Shown in pieces: positions 1 to 9,919 of a stretch of DNA of 64,000 nucleotides. The DNA is from Bipolaris cookei (lineage: Eukaryota; Ascomycota; Dothideomycetes; Pleosporales; Pleosporaceae). Location of the stretch: assembly GCA_002286855.1 (NCBI GenBank), contig NRSV01000008.1, positions 558,001 to 622,000 of the forward strand, given 5' to 3'. Within the stretch, counting starts at the first letter, position 1; the number at the start of each line of letters is the position of its first letter. A model generated the notes under the pieces. The model was not told where the DNA came from and ran no database searches. It saw only the letters and a list, made by a program, of their open reading frames with translations. The position numbers and the translations under genes were made by a program.

Positions 1-1016
1 ATTGAACAAAGGATACCCCGCACCATAGCATACATACCCATGATGGCCTGTGAAGTGCAACGCATCATTTTGCAGAGACTCTAGCAGACACAACCCCATA
101 TGCCATACGTCACAGCTGTTGTGGATTTGACGTCGTATTGCCCACCGCCTGTTCGCGGCATCTCGGTGTTCCACCAGATTGCTTCTGCCCCAAGCGGCGC
201 GTCGAGGTCACATGCCACGAGTTGAAGCCGGGTCGCCGTCCCTGCCTGGCCCCTCACAACGCCCAGTGCTATACTTGTCGCCGTAGCATCTGCGACGCTC
301 GTCCTTCCATGGCAGCTGACCACACTCACCTCCGACTCTTCCCTTCACCTCCATTTTCAGGCCCCCTCGGACCAGATTCGAGTTGGTCTATGGTTCCTGA
401 GTGCGCGATTACGGTTCGGCGCTGCCGCTGCTTGTTCCGTCTACCCAGAGTCATGGACCATTGGCATGGTTGCGAATGGTGATGCCTAGCATCCTCAATC
501 TGTCAATACTACTGCAGCATCGAGACGGCACATAGGCAACAACATTGTGCACCAGTCGCCCACACCAAGCAACAACATCTATACCTGAGGCGCATTGTAA
601 CTGCCTGTGTTAATACCCAAAAAAGCTATCACACGATTCACTGCAAGTCCACCAGACAATGTCATGTACAAAGTTAATGGTGAGGGTCGGGAACTGTCGG
701 TTCGCGAGCGGGGCCTAACCGGAAAGCTATCAACCTTCCCAAGGGCTGAGCCGCATTGCAATTCACCAATACACATCATCAGTATAGCACAGGAGCACCA
801 TGTAAGCGCGGCATTTATCCCCGTATGACGCGTGGGCGTGGCGTCTGCTACCCTTGCCGACGTTGTGTGGGTTTAAGTGATGCAGGATGGCTGATCACCT
901 ACGTATTGTGTGATATAAAGCTCCTCCTTAGGCCATAAGGCGAGAATAAATTATTCACACCAAGCCTCACAGCTTCAGAAGTTCCAGTCTAGCCGACTTT
1001 ATATTCAAATCTCTTC
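1..1016. other. Left-edge intergenic DNA
   Basis: I see no supported gene here. Short overlapping open frames exist on both strands, but none has a recognisable domain, a good start context or splice-linked neighbours. The last 100 bp hold an AT-rich stretch and probably include the promoter of the DJ-1-like gene that follows. Confidence 0.5.
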
Positions 1017-1037
1017 TTGGTCCTTCCTCACATCCTC

Positions 1038-2117
1038 ATGTCGTCTCCCACAGGAAATTCTAGTATTTCCTTTCCAAGTCAAGCAGACCTCTTCTATTAT
1101 TGCACCACATCATTGACCTCTGAAGAAGACCTCAACATCCACTATGCAGCACCGTCAAGGACCTCACTAAAAATCGGCGTCATCATTTTCGGTCAAGTCC
1201 AACTGCTTGACTTGGCCGCTCTCGACCTTCTAGCCATGATTAGCAAAAGTCGAATCAGCAAATTCAACCCCACGGCCGCAGCACTGGACCAAGCCGTGGA
1301 CGAAATCGACATTCGATACGTTAGCATGACGGGAGAAGGCAGTTTCTCCGTCACAGCTGGCTCACGAATGCCGGTGACGGTGAGCTAAACCTTCGATATC
1401 GCTCCCATAAAACCACCACCCACCGAACCCGACATGCCTTTTGCTCCTATATTTCCTCCCTTCCCCCGTTAAAACCCGCTCTCCCGACCAAGAAGAAGCC
1501 GTATTTTTAGTCCCGCTGGATTCGCCCGGTCTTGGCTGCTCTTTTTTCCATATCAAAAGTAGTCATCTCTGACAAGTCTGGCACGGGAGACAAATGTTAA
1601 CACGATCCTCCTTCCCCTCTCCCTCATTTCTATCTCCCCCCCCCCCCCCCAAAAAAAAACTGGGAAACGCAACTAATCGTTCATTTAGAACTCCTTCACC
1701 AACGCTCCCCAATTCGACATCCTCCTCATCCCCGGCACCTCAACCCTAGCCTCCCTCCCTCCCCCCCCCTCCTCCTTCCTCACCTCCCAATGTCTCAACA
1801 CAAACCTCGTTGCCATCATGACCATCTCCTCAGGCATCGCCCACCTAGTCCAAGCAGGGAGTCTTCACAGCACTCGCGTTGCGGCGCCTCGCCCGCTGCT
1901 GCTTAGCTTGCAGCACCGGTTTCCGGAGACGGAGTGGCAGCATGCGCCTTGGGCGAGGCATGGCAAGGTTTGGAGCTGCAATTCGCCCATTTCAGGGCTT
2001 GATATGGTGGTGGAGTGGATGAGGGAATATTTTTGGGATCGCAGCGAGGCGCTGGCATGTGTGGTGGGGGTTGCGGGGGTGGGCGGCTTGTATGATTATA
2101 GTCATTGTGATTATTAA
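1038..2117 (+). CDS. DJ-1/PfpI (GATase1-like) superfamily protein, probable pseudoenzyme
   Basis: Two exons, 1038-1379 and 1689-2117, join in phase 0 to about 256 residues. The intron has GTGAGC at 1380, an ACTAAT branch site and a TTTAG acceptor ending at 1688. Exon 1 holds the first beta strands (KIGVIIFGQVQLLDLAALD). Exon 2 continues with FDILLIPGTST and the nucleophile-elbow region. In active members that elbow reads roughly VCTG, with the catalytic Cys; here it is ISSG, so Cys is replaced by Ser. The following TTHW-like segment, which supplies the His, is also altered (RVAAP). The C-terminal GKVWSCNSPISGLDM matches the family's 'G..W.S.G.SAGIDM' region. The fold assignment is solid; loss of catalysis is inferred. 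An ATG at 1017 would add seven residues. Transposon A lies about 260 bp downstream. Confidence 0.75.
1636..1659 (+). repeat. C15-A9 homopolymer pair inside the DJ-1-like intron
   Basis: A run of 15 C is followed directly by 9 A inside the intron. It explains the unusual intron length (309 bp, against about 50-100 bp for most introns here). It is a likely length-variable or sequencing-error-prone site. Confidence 0.85.
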
Positions 2118-2375
2118 GGTTGGTGAGTATGAAGGTTGGATTGCGGACAGATAGGCTTTTTATTTCTTCTTCTTTTTCGTTTTGGTGGGGGCGAACTCTA
2201 CTCCTTGTAAGACTCTTGGATTTGTACTTCATATCTCTTTTTTTGGCTTCACTGGATCGTAGCGCCGGGTTTGGCTGCTCTCTGGAGGAGATGTAACATT
2301 ATTGTAGATTTGCTGGGACAAGGGATGTAAACTTTCAACTTCATTGTTTACTTTTTTTCAATGTATTTATACATA

Positions 2376-2420
2376 ACGTGGTTCACAAGCGAGTCGGTCA
2401 CACCCCATCAGTACGCCAAC
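2376..2420 (+). repeat. Element A left terminal inverted repeat
   Basis: It begins acgtggttcacaagcgagt immediately after the TA and pairs with 6315-6359 with about six mismatches over 45 bp. It contains one copy of the ACAAGCGAGT motif, which element B carries twice per end. Confidence 0.88.
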
Positions 2421-2773
2421 ATTAAGACAGTGTCACACGCTTTATCATAGTCTATCAACTATTGTAGTATACGAAGTCAGTTATCAGAATCGCCGCTATT
2501 ACGAGCACTATCTATCTGAACTGCGCAGGTACGAGCCTTGTGTCCAGTCTGCTTGCAACGCCCACGTCGTCTCTCTCCTCGCACCCTCTTCGACGCGCTC
2601 TCACCATCACTACGACTGCTACCCGCCTGTTCAGCTAATACTTCTTGTACCTCACCAACACTAAGAGCATCCTCTATCCGTAAGTATCGCCGCTTGCGAG
2701 TCTTCCGCTTATTTGCTTCATCTAGAGCCTCTTGAAGGCTACTCATTTTCTCCATCATAAGCACCATCGTATA

Positions 2774-2838
2774 ACGTGTTTTACAAGCGAGTGAGCCATA
2801 CAAGCGAGTGAGCCACCCCACCAACTTTGCGCACCTCT
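2774..2838 (+). repeat. Element B left terminal inverted repeat (65 bp)
   Basis: A perfect reverse complement of 4844-4908. It contains two direct copies of ACAAGCGAGTGAGCCA 17 bp apart, followed by a CCCCACCAACTTTG block that is also found in element C's left end. Confidence 0.95.
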
Positions 2839-2894
2839 ATAGGCGTATAGCTCCACCACATTAAATTAGTTTCAATAGATATTAACACAATAGA

Positions 2895-4827
2895 TTAATT
2901 ACTATCTAGAGTATCTTTCTTGCATGTACGTGAGTTATGACCAGTCTCTCTACACCTGCTACAGCGCGCTAGAGCCTGGCGGCTGACACCTGATCGCTCT
3001 CCTCCTTGACGCTCCTCACGAGTAATCTGCTCATCAGCCTCACGTTGAGCAAGTATATCCTCGCCAGTTCCCTTGGTAAGGACTCCACGCTTCTGTATCC
3101 GCTTTTTCTTACGCTTTCTACGCTCTGATGCTGCTGTATTAGCTCTCTCAATGCTGGCGATTCGATCGCGCATTAGCTCAGCTGAGAGCATCATTATCTC
3201 TGCCCTCTTCTTAAGCTGGCCAATTGCCGCGATAATTGAAGCTGGTGATGAGCTTTTGTGCTGTCGAACGCGATTACTTATTAGCGTTGATTGAGCTTCA
3301 AGCTCGCGTACGTTGCTCGGCGTACAGGCTTGCCAGAGAGCTTCTGTAAGAGTAGCTGGAGGAGTAGGCGTACGCAGCTGTACGTCAAGCTTTGATAGAA
3401 CAGTATCTGGCTGGAGAGGAACAAGGCCTGCGCCTCGAAAAGCTGAGCAGATATTGGCTGAAGTAAACGATTGATCAAAGGCTACCTTAAACGCTGGCAG
3501 GAACTCGAGCTTGGTGATATGATTGATACAGTTGCGTATCAGACTCTCGACCTCACGACTATACGCGCGCTTCAATGGCGAGAAGCAGCCAACATCAAGA
3601 GAGCGCTGGGACTAGATGAAGATGAATGTCCAGCGCGAGCATACAGAGGGCGCTGCGTAGATATTGTTCGTTCTTTGCGAGAGCTGCTTGGAACTCAAGC
3701 TGCGACTGGGGTGGCTCTCATAGCCCGCCTCAGAACTAAGCCAGTCCGCCCGGTGCCCCAAAAAACGCCTCTGCCATTTGTATGGTCTTAACAAAGTTCG
3801 CTTTAGCCAACCAACACCTAGCGGTCCATTAGTCGTCGCCACCCGTTATCGCTCACTGAGATCGCCCAGTCGCGTGGGATCTCTGCCTCATCCACTTTTA
3901 CCAGAGCAGCATAAGTCGATACTTGCCAATAAAGATCCAGAAACGGTGGGACAGACCACAGCCAGGCTGCCGTTAATTGCAAGCGATAAACGTCCACCCT
4001 ATCTCGACCACCTGGCTGGATAGCCTCCTCCGTAACAAAGTGCTTTAGCCACTCAACTCCTAGCTCATTAGTCGTCCAGCCGTTATCGCTCACTGCGATC
4101 GCCCAGTCGCGTGGGATCTCTGCCTCCTCATACCAGGCAGATAAGTGATACTTGCCAGTAAAGATCAGAAACGGTGGGATAGACCAGCCAGCTGCGTTAA
4201 TCCCAGCGATAAACGTCACCCACTCTCGGCCACCTGGCTGGATAGCCTTTGGCCGGCTTCTTCTCTCCGACGCTGTGATGACAAGCTGAGTAGTAATCTT
4301 GCCCATCATGAAGCCAGCTTCGTCGAAGTTGTAGACGTCCTCGTCACAGATGCCATATTTAGCCTTCGTCTGCTCCACAAGCTCAAACCAGCTCTTGATT
4401 AGGGCTGGATCTTCACATAGAGCTCTCTGCCTATCGTAGGCTCGATTGAAACACGTCGTAAGACTGTCTATACGCTTAACAAAGTTGCGCGGCCAATGGA
4501 CACCAACCTGGCCAGCGCCGCGCGCAGCCAGGAGTCTGTCGGCCATATTGCGCGCAGCAGTGTAGGTAGGCGAGAATCCACGTAGATCTAGATCAAGTAT
4601 ATGATCAACTATCACCTCCTCTTCTAGCTTAGTGAGCTTCTTCGAGTTGGGCTGGCAATCGCGTCTAGCAGGCCTACCAGCGCGTCGGCGGTGGAGGGTA
4701 GCGCGAGAGACATTAAATGTAGCTGCAGCGCGCCTTTCAGTTTGAATTTGATTTTTTTAAGAGCTGATACTGCAAGGTTTATATCAGCCTCACGAGAGAC
4801 GTGTTGGGATATATTTGGTGGAGTCAT
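2895..4827 (-). pseudogene. Element B transposase remnant (DDE_1, zinc-knuckle C-terminus)
   Basis: Three blocks are visible: a short N-terminal piece from 4827 (MTPPNISQHV), a central block at 3818-4615 and a C-terminal block at 2895-3575. The central block carries LRGFSPTYTAARNMADRL, NFDEAGF (first catalytic Asp) and GWSIPPFLIFTGKYHLS. The C-terminal block has a basic stretch (RRKRKKKRIQKR) and an intact CCHC knuckle (CSRCRETGHNSRTC). The blocks are in different frames. Near 3690 the expected DGHESH appears as AGYESH, so the second catalytic Asp looks lost. The central block is followed by a decayed second copy of itself. Confidence 0.85.
3790..4260 (-). repeat. Degenerate tandem duplication of about 237 bp in element B transposase
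   Basis: The segment at about 3790-4028 is repeated at about 4029-4260. Shared landmarks are attagtcgtc (3828 and 4067), gatcgcccagtcgcgtggga and cacctggctggatagcc. The copy nearer 4,200 keeps the transposase frame; the other carries many indels. The second protein copy is readable as IQPGGRDRV and DEAEIPRDWAISVSDNGW. Confidence 0.85.
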
Positions 4828-4843
4828 TGGATGTTGTAATAAG

Positions 4844-4908
4844 AGAGGTGCGCAAAGTTGGTGGGGTGGCTCACTCGCTTGTATGGCTCACTCGCTTGTA
4901 AAACACGT
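4844..4908 (-). repeat. Element B right terminal inverted repeat (65 bp)
   Basis: A perfect inverted copy of 2774-2838. It ends 17 bp upstream of the first transposase ATG at 4827 and so probably overlaps the element's promoter. Confidence 0.95.
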
Positions 4909-5714
4909 TATGTCATTTGCTGAGCCTCTTTACTCAACTGCGCAACCTTCTCATCAAGTGAACTTGCAGAAGACCCACGGCGATTTCTTACTCTCTGTCG
5001 AATAAGAGTATTTTGAGCCTCGACTTTGCGGGTGTTGCGTGGTGTTTGCGCCTCCCAGGCGGCTACCCGTCGCGGTGATTGTTTTGGTGTCTGCACCACT
5101 ACATCAAGCTTTGATAGCACAGCCTGTGGGTTACGTGGGACTAGACCAGCGCCTCTAAAGCCAGTTTGGATCTTATCCTTTGTAAAGGACTAAAGGACTG
5201 CTCAAAAGCGGCCTTAAAGGCTGGTAGGAAGGTCTCCTTGCTGATATAGTGGCTGCGGTTGCGTGCCAAGCCCGAAACAGCGTCGCCATACTTGCGCTTC
5301 AACGGCGAGAAGCAGGCAACATCAAGAGGCTGCAATAGGTGAGATGATTGTGCAGGCATGCAGAGAAAACCGATATTCTTCTCCTTGCAAAGATCTTGAA
5401 AATCGACGGAGCAGTGGCTCTCGTGGCCGTCGATAATAAGCAGTCGATACCCACCCACAGTGCAGCTCTTTGTATGGTTATCAAAGTGCTCCAACCACGC
5501 AAGAGCAAGCTAATTATTCGTCCAGCCATTGTGACTAACTTCAAGCACCCAATCGGCAGGTAGATCCTCAAACCAGATGTCGATAAGCACCTTGCCCGCA
5601 AAGATAACGAAGGGTGGTAGCCGGCGACCGGACGCGCCTACGCCTTGGATCACAGTAATCCACTCACGGGTTGCCTGGCTGTATCCGCTTCTTTTTGCCA
5701 TATCGTTCAGAGCC

Positions 5715-5760
5715 TGTGATAGCTAACTGTGATAACTAGCTGTGATAACTAACTGTGATA
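5715..5760 (-). repeat. 13-bp tandem repeat (3.5 units) in element A transposase
   Basis: Units tgtgatagctaac, tgtgataactagc and tgtgataactaac, plus a partial copy, follow one another just after the NFDETGF catalytic motif. Related copies have a single unit here. The extra units introduce a stop and repeat the residues ITAS/ISYH in the transposase. Confidence 0.85.
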
Positions 5761-6314
5761 AAATCTTGCCCATCATAAAGCCAGTTTCATCAAAGTTGTA
5801 GATATCGTCGTCCACAATACCCCACTTCTGCTTTGTCGCCTTGACTAGATCGAACCAGCGCTGGATAGCCGCTGGGTCCTTGCAGGCAGCTCACTGGTCA
5901 TCATAAGGACGGCTCCAGCGCGTACGGAGCTCAGGAGTTCGCTTGACAAAGTTATCAACCCAGTTCTTGCCAACCGGGTTGCTCTCCCGCTCATGCAACA
6001 GTTTATTAGCTATTGCTTGAATGTTAGCTTTTGTAGGCGCAAATCCTCGCGCAGACTCTTCAAGAATACGCCTAACTATAGCCTCCTCTTCTAGCTTATT
6101 TAGGCGCTTTGAGCTCGCTTCACAGTCGCGTCGAGGGCGCTTTCCAGCGTGTCGGTCAGACAAGGTTCTTTGAGGCACGTTATAGATAGAGGCAGCACGT
6201 CTTTGGCTTTGAACACATTGTGATTGGATATCAAAAAGAGCAAGCTGAAGATCTGATTCAGTATAGGAAGTTTGAGCAGTATATTGTTGAGACATGACGC
6301 GTTGTAGTGTCGAC

Positions 6315-6359
6315 GTTGGTACGCTGGTGGGGCGTGACCGACTCGCTTGTGCACCACCT
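6315..6359 (-). repeat. Element A right terminal inverted repeat
   Basis: Its reverse complement begins aggtggtgcacaagcgagt. It pairs with 2376-2420 and is followed by the TA target duplication at 6360-6361. Confidence 0.88.
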
Positions 6360-6603
6360 TATAGTATTCACTATTTTAGTAGTACTAGACGAAGATATAT
6401 GTACGGAGCAAGTCTGAGTCAGGAACTCTTGTAAAATGTCTTTTATTGTTCAAGCTCCATTGCGTAAAATAAATTCCCCTAAATGATGTACACATGTCTC
6501 CCAATATATCGAAATCATATCTCATCCCCTTGACTCCCTTATTCGCCTTACACACAGGTGCTAAAAAGTCATCTCCTCTTGTGAAAAGAAGAAATAGTAT
6601 AAT

Positions 6604-9424
6604 CTACTCATATGGATGCATCAAAGCCATAACCCTAGCAAAATCCTGCCTTCCCCAAGAACTCTGCTTCTTCCGCCTCCGCTTCTCTTTCTTTTCCTCT
6701 TGCTGTGTAATCTCGTCTGAAGAATCAGAGCTGAAACTCGATCGTATCATAGTTCCCTCTCCGTCCGCGCTAAATCTTGCATAGTATTGGCGGATACTGT
6801 CAGTGGTAAGAAAAACTTCTTGTGTGGTGCTGTCGAGACTCTCGTGGTTGTTGTGGGTAGATAATGTCGGGGTGAATGAGGTGTTGAGGGCGCCCGTGGT
6901 GAGGGCTTGGTAGTGGACTGCTGGGCGGTTGGCTTCAGTACTAGGTTGAGGCAGGATCTTGTGAGATGGGCGATCAATTTCATCGTTAGAGTCGTTGCCT
7001 CTGTTGAGAGTGGGTTGTGTGGTAGTACTGGTTCTGGGAACGATGCTATCAGGACATTCTTGAGTCGTTTGATTATAATGCATAATACCGTTGGTCTTAT
7101 TCCGCGAAGCGAGGCCCACTTGGAATCGATCCAGCGTATCGGTCAGATTGGAGGTAGAGGCAGGTTCAATACCGGGAGTAGATACATTCCATCGCTTTGT
7201 AAAGATAGATGATTGAGACCCACCAGTATCATTGCTTACCGCTGGTGCACTTAAGTACTCATTTCTTCCAGAGTCTTTCGTCCCAAAGTATTTCTTGGGA
7301 TTTAGATCTCCAATCTTTTTCGTTCCATTTTCTCCCTCCCTTTTACGACCCACTATTTCTTTTCTTGAATTTAGAGAATATGAGCGGGGCCACCCATTAC
7401 TATCTGCACTCATACCAATCTTTGTCGGGTCATTCTTGTCCAGGTCTACCAGTCGATGGTACTCTGAACCAGATTTAAATTCAGTTTCAAAAGGTGAAAT
7501 CAGGATTGAGCGTGACAGTTTTCCTGCTTTCGAAAATACGGAATGAAGCGAGGTTTGAGGTTTTTCGATAGTGGCAGACGCGACAAGTGTTGGTAATGGG
7601 ACAGCAGCGGGATGACTAACTGTTCCCGGGTGGCGCATCTGTTCATTCGGGCACTGAGGAGAAACAGGAACAGGGCTAATGACGAGGCAAGTATCGTGAT
7701 GATGCTGCTGAAATTTTGGGAGACTGTAGACCCGAGTCTACCATAGGCTTCAACTCGAAGCGGCTATCCAAGTTACGTACTGTCGTTGCCTTAGTGGGGT
7801 TATCTTCAGATCTGGCCGTGATCAGATCACGTTCCTGTTTGCGTGTTTCTCCTCGGTGCACAAATTTCTCCTCGCGTTCATGGTCTGTTTCTCTAGATGG
7901 CCACTGCTGCTTCTCCGTACATAGCATTTCTCGACCACTTTCACCTTTTCGACAAGCACCAGAAAATTCATTTCTAGGTCGGTCGTTGGGCCTACAGTCC
8001 TTCGTCTTGTTGCACACAAGCAATTTTACTCCAATACTCTGTTTTCCTGCACACAGAGACAAGTTGGCATTCCGACGTTGAGCTTGAACGATTTTAGGAG
8101 GCGGCGCTGGTAGAAATCTAGGTGGTGGCGGAAGATTGTCTTTATGCCATCTCTTCTCATCTCTGGGAGGGATTTTGCCGTTGCCAGTAACGGTATTAGA
8201 GCGAATATTATAAACTTGAGCGCGGTTTGTGATGGCCAATTGTGGTGTTCTCGTTTGCGAGTTGGTGTTTTGTACATCACTTCTGCTAGTATAGGTAGTA
8301 GAACGCCTGCTCTTCATACTGTTTACTGCCTGTAAGTCTGTTCTAGACTGACTTGCAAACAACTGCAAGCGAACACTTGGCAGAGCTTGATTGCTAGGCC
8401 GTCCTGCATACGTGACTATGGGTATGTCCTGTGGTACGACGTCTTCGTCGGGGATGAGTTGCAGAGGATAAGGGTTAACTTGTGGGTTGAATACTTGAGT
8501 GTCAGCTATTTTCCACAGCGATTTCAGCTTGTTCCAACGACCGCCATATAGCCTACCGGTAGATGATGACTTCTCGCTTACAGATGGAGCGTTGTATTTG
8601 TTGATTGGCCGAGAGTCTGGCGAAGAAGACAGTAGCTGTGTAGTGAAGTAATCCCGTGTGTTCGAAGGGATGTAATTGCCATAAATGTCTCTCCCATTGT
8701 TCAACGGGGAAATCGGGCTGACTGAATGAAGAAATGGGCTGTTGAGTGGTGTGTATTCGCGATTTCCTGTCAATGGCGATCTAGGTGGGAACAGTGATAG
8801 CGCAACAGGCCTAAGAGGGAAGGGGCGATCAGTGCCCCTGCTGTCCGGCCTCAAAAGGTCAGCCATAGGGGGTGGAGAACTGAAGGATTCATGTTCAAGC
8901 CAGTCGGATACCTTAGTAGACATGTTTTCGCTATGATAAGGAAATGACAGCGAAGAGTTGTTGGTGAGACCCAATCTGATTGCCTTGACTGAAGAGGTTG
9001 TGCCATGGCGGTTGTCCAGTTTTGTGGCGGTGTGACCCGATTGTTTGACACTTCCATTGCTAAGCGTAATGTAATCTTCTGACGTATTCTGATTGCTCTC
9101 ACTGAAAGCCGCCAGGTGTGACAACGATGGCTCTGGAGCAACTTCAGAGAAGTTCACTACGAGTTCAGTCCTGCTTCTATAATGCTCATCCAGACCATTC
9201 TCTTTCTCACTGCGATCCAGCCTTCTCTTCGAACACGTTGCATTGCTACTAGCCCAGCCCTCCCGGTGTTCTGAGCCTTGGTTGCTGCACATTTTATTTC
9301 TCTCACAAATTTCGCCGGGCAATTTCTGCAGCGTGTCCGCCAGCGCACAACCGGTTTCCTCAGGTGGAACTCGCGAAACAGAAGATGAAAGATTGTCAAC
9401 CATGTTTACAGTATCTGACTGCAT
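6604..9424 (-). CDS. Hypothetical protein of about 910 residues, low complexity
   Basis: Two exons, 7742-9424 and 6604-7653, join in phase 0 across a proposed 88-bp intron (GTAGAC donor at 7741, strongly pyrimidine-rich acceptor ending ctcctcag at 7654). The two open frames are offset by one, so without the intron this would be a frameshift. I recognise no domain. The protein is rich in Ser, Thr, Asn and Pro, with a proline cluster near residue 440 (PPPPRFLPAPPPK), a short ordered-looking segment (GGRWNKLKSLWKIAD) and a basic patch near the C-terminus (KKEKRRRKKQSSWGRQDF). The ATG at 9403 is an alternative start. It could be a cytoskeletal or regulatory scaffold, but nothing seen proves that. 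Its 3' end is 244 bp from element A. Confidence 0.6.
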
Positions 9425-9919
9425 ATTATGTAGCGTCAGCTGATATGTGGCGTCGTTCCGTGAATGGCTACTGACTGATAGGGGGAGTGGGGTCTCATGT
9501 GATTATGCGGAAGAAGTCACTTGGGTCATGAAGACGGTGCGCTAGCACTGGGGACAGGACAGGAAATGCAAAGCATCGAAACATCGGCAAGGACTGGCTT
9601 CATCAGCTCATTTTTAATGGACGGCAATAATCTTTGCTTTTATCAAACAACACCTCTTTTTCTATTCATAATCATGTCTCAAGATTATTACATGCGAGTA
9701 CAGTAACATGATTGGTACCAACTTTCTCCAACCTTATGGGCGCAGTTTGCTTCCATCACATCTTCACTACACTTTTCAACAAACAAGGCGGCAGAATGAG
9801 ATGTAGATATATTTAATTACAAAGCTATGTATTCGACTAACCTCGGCCACCCCAAGTAGTCATTCATGAGGCATAAGCTGCAGGCAAGATTCCCGACTAT
9901 TTCTTCAGCAAAGATGAAC
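9425..9919. other. Intergenic DNA, no gene seen
   Basis: This stretch lies between two minus-strand genes and would hold the promoter of the 910-residue protein gene and the 3' region of the next. I see no conserved motif or coding signal. Confidence 0.5.

Larger units (their letters stand above)
2774..4908 (-). mobile_element. Element B: pogo-like transposon nested inside element A
   Basis: It is bounded by perfect 65-bp inverted repeats and flanked by TA at 2772-2773 and 4909-4910. It lies inside the C-terminal coding region of element A's transposase. Taking out B and one TA joins A's two halves in frame. The length is 2,135 bp, longer than a typical Fot1-type element partly because of an internal tandem duplication of about 237 bp. 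The identical ends suggest B arrived more recently than A, although its coding region is already damaged. Confidence 0.93.
2477..6295 (-). pseudogene. Element A transposase remnant (DDE_1, pogo family)
   Basis: The N-terminal HTH region starts at 6295 (MSQQYTAQ). A Tc5/CENP-B-type HTH segment follows, with SARGFAPTKANIQAIAN and a NWVDNFVKR motif. The DDE catalytic core shows NFDETGF near 5800, DGHESH near 5440 and LLQPLDV near 5335. The C-terminal part with a degenerate zinc knuckle (CKQTGHKARTC) is displaced by element B to 2477-2771. Lesions are an in-frame TGA at 5891 where related copies have Arg, a 13-bp tandem array at 5715-5760, a stop near 5510 and an 8-bp tandem duplication at 5184-5199. 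Element B sits between 2772 and 4910. Confidence 0.87.
2376..6359 (-). mobile_element. Element A: pogo/Fot1-like DNA transposon, split by element B
   Basis: The ends are 45-bp imperfect inverted repeats (2376-2420 and 6315-6359), flanked by TA at 2374-2375 and 6360-6361, as expected for Tc1/mariner-pogo insertion. The total span is 3,984 bp. Subtracting nested element B and its duplicated TA leaves about 1.85 kb, the usual size of fungal Fot1/Molly-type elements. The transposase lies on the minus strand and carries several disabling lesions, so the copy is dead by itself. Confidence 0.9.

Noticed and set aside
138..482. 114-codon frame near the left edge
   Set aside because: Overlaps a frame on the other strand, has no domain and sits in DNA open in several frames.
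7638..7676. Separate genes at 6604-7638 and 7676-9424
   Set aside because: A well-formed acceptor and in-phase donor join them, and the composition is the same on both sides, so one gene is more likely.
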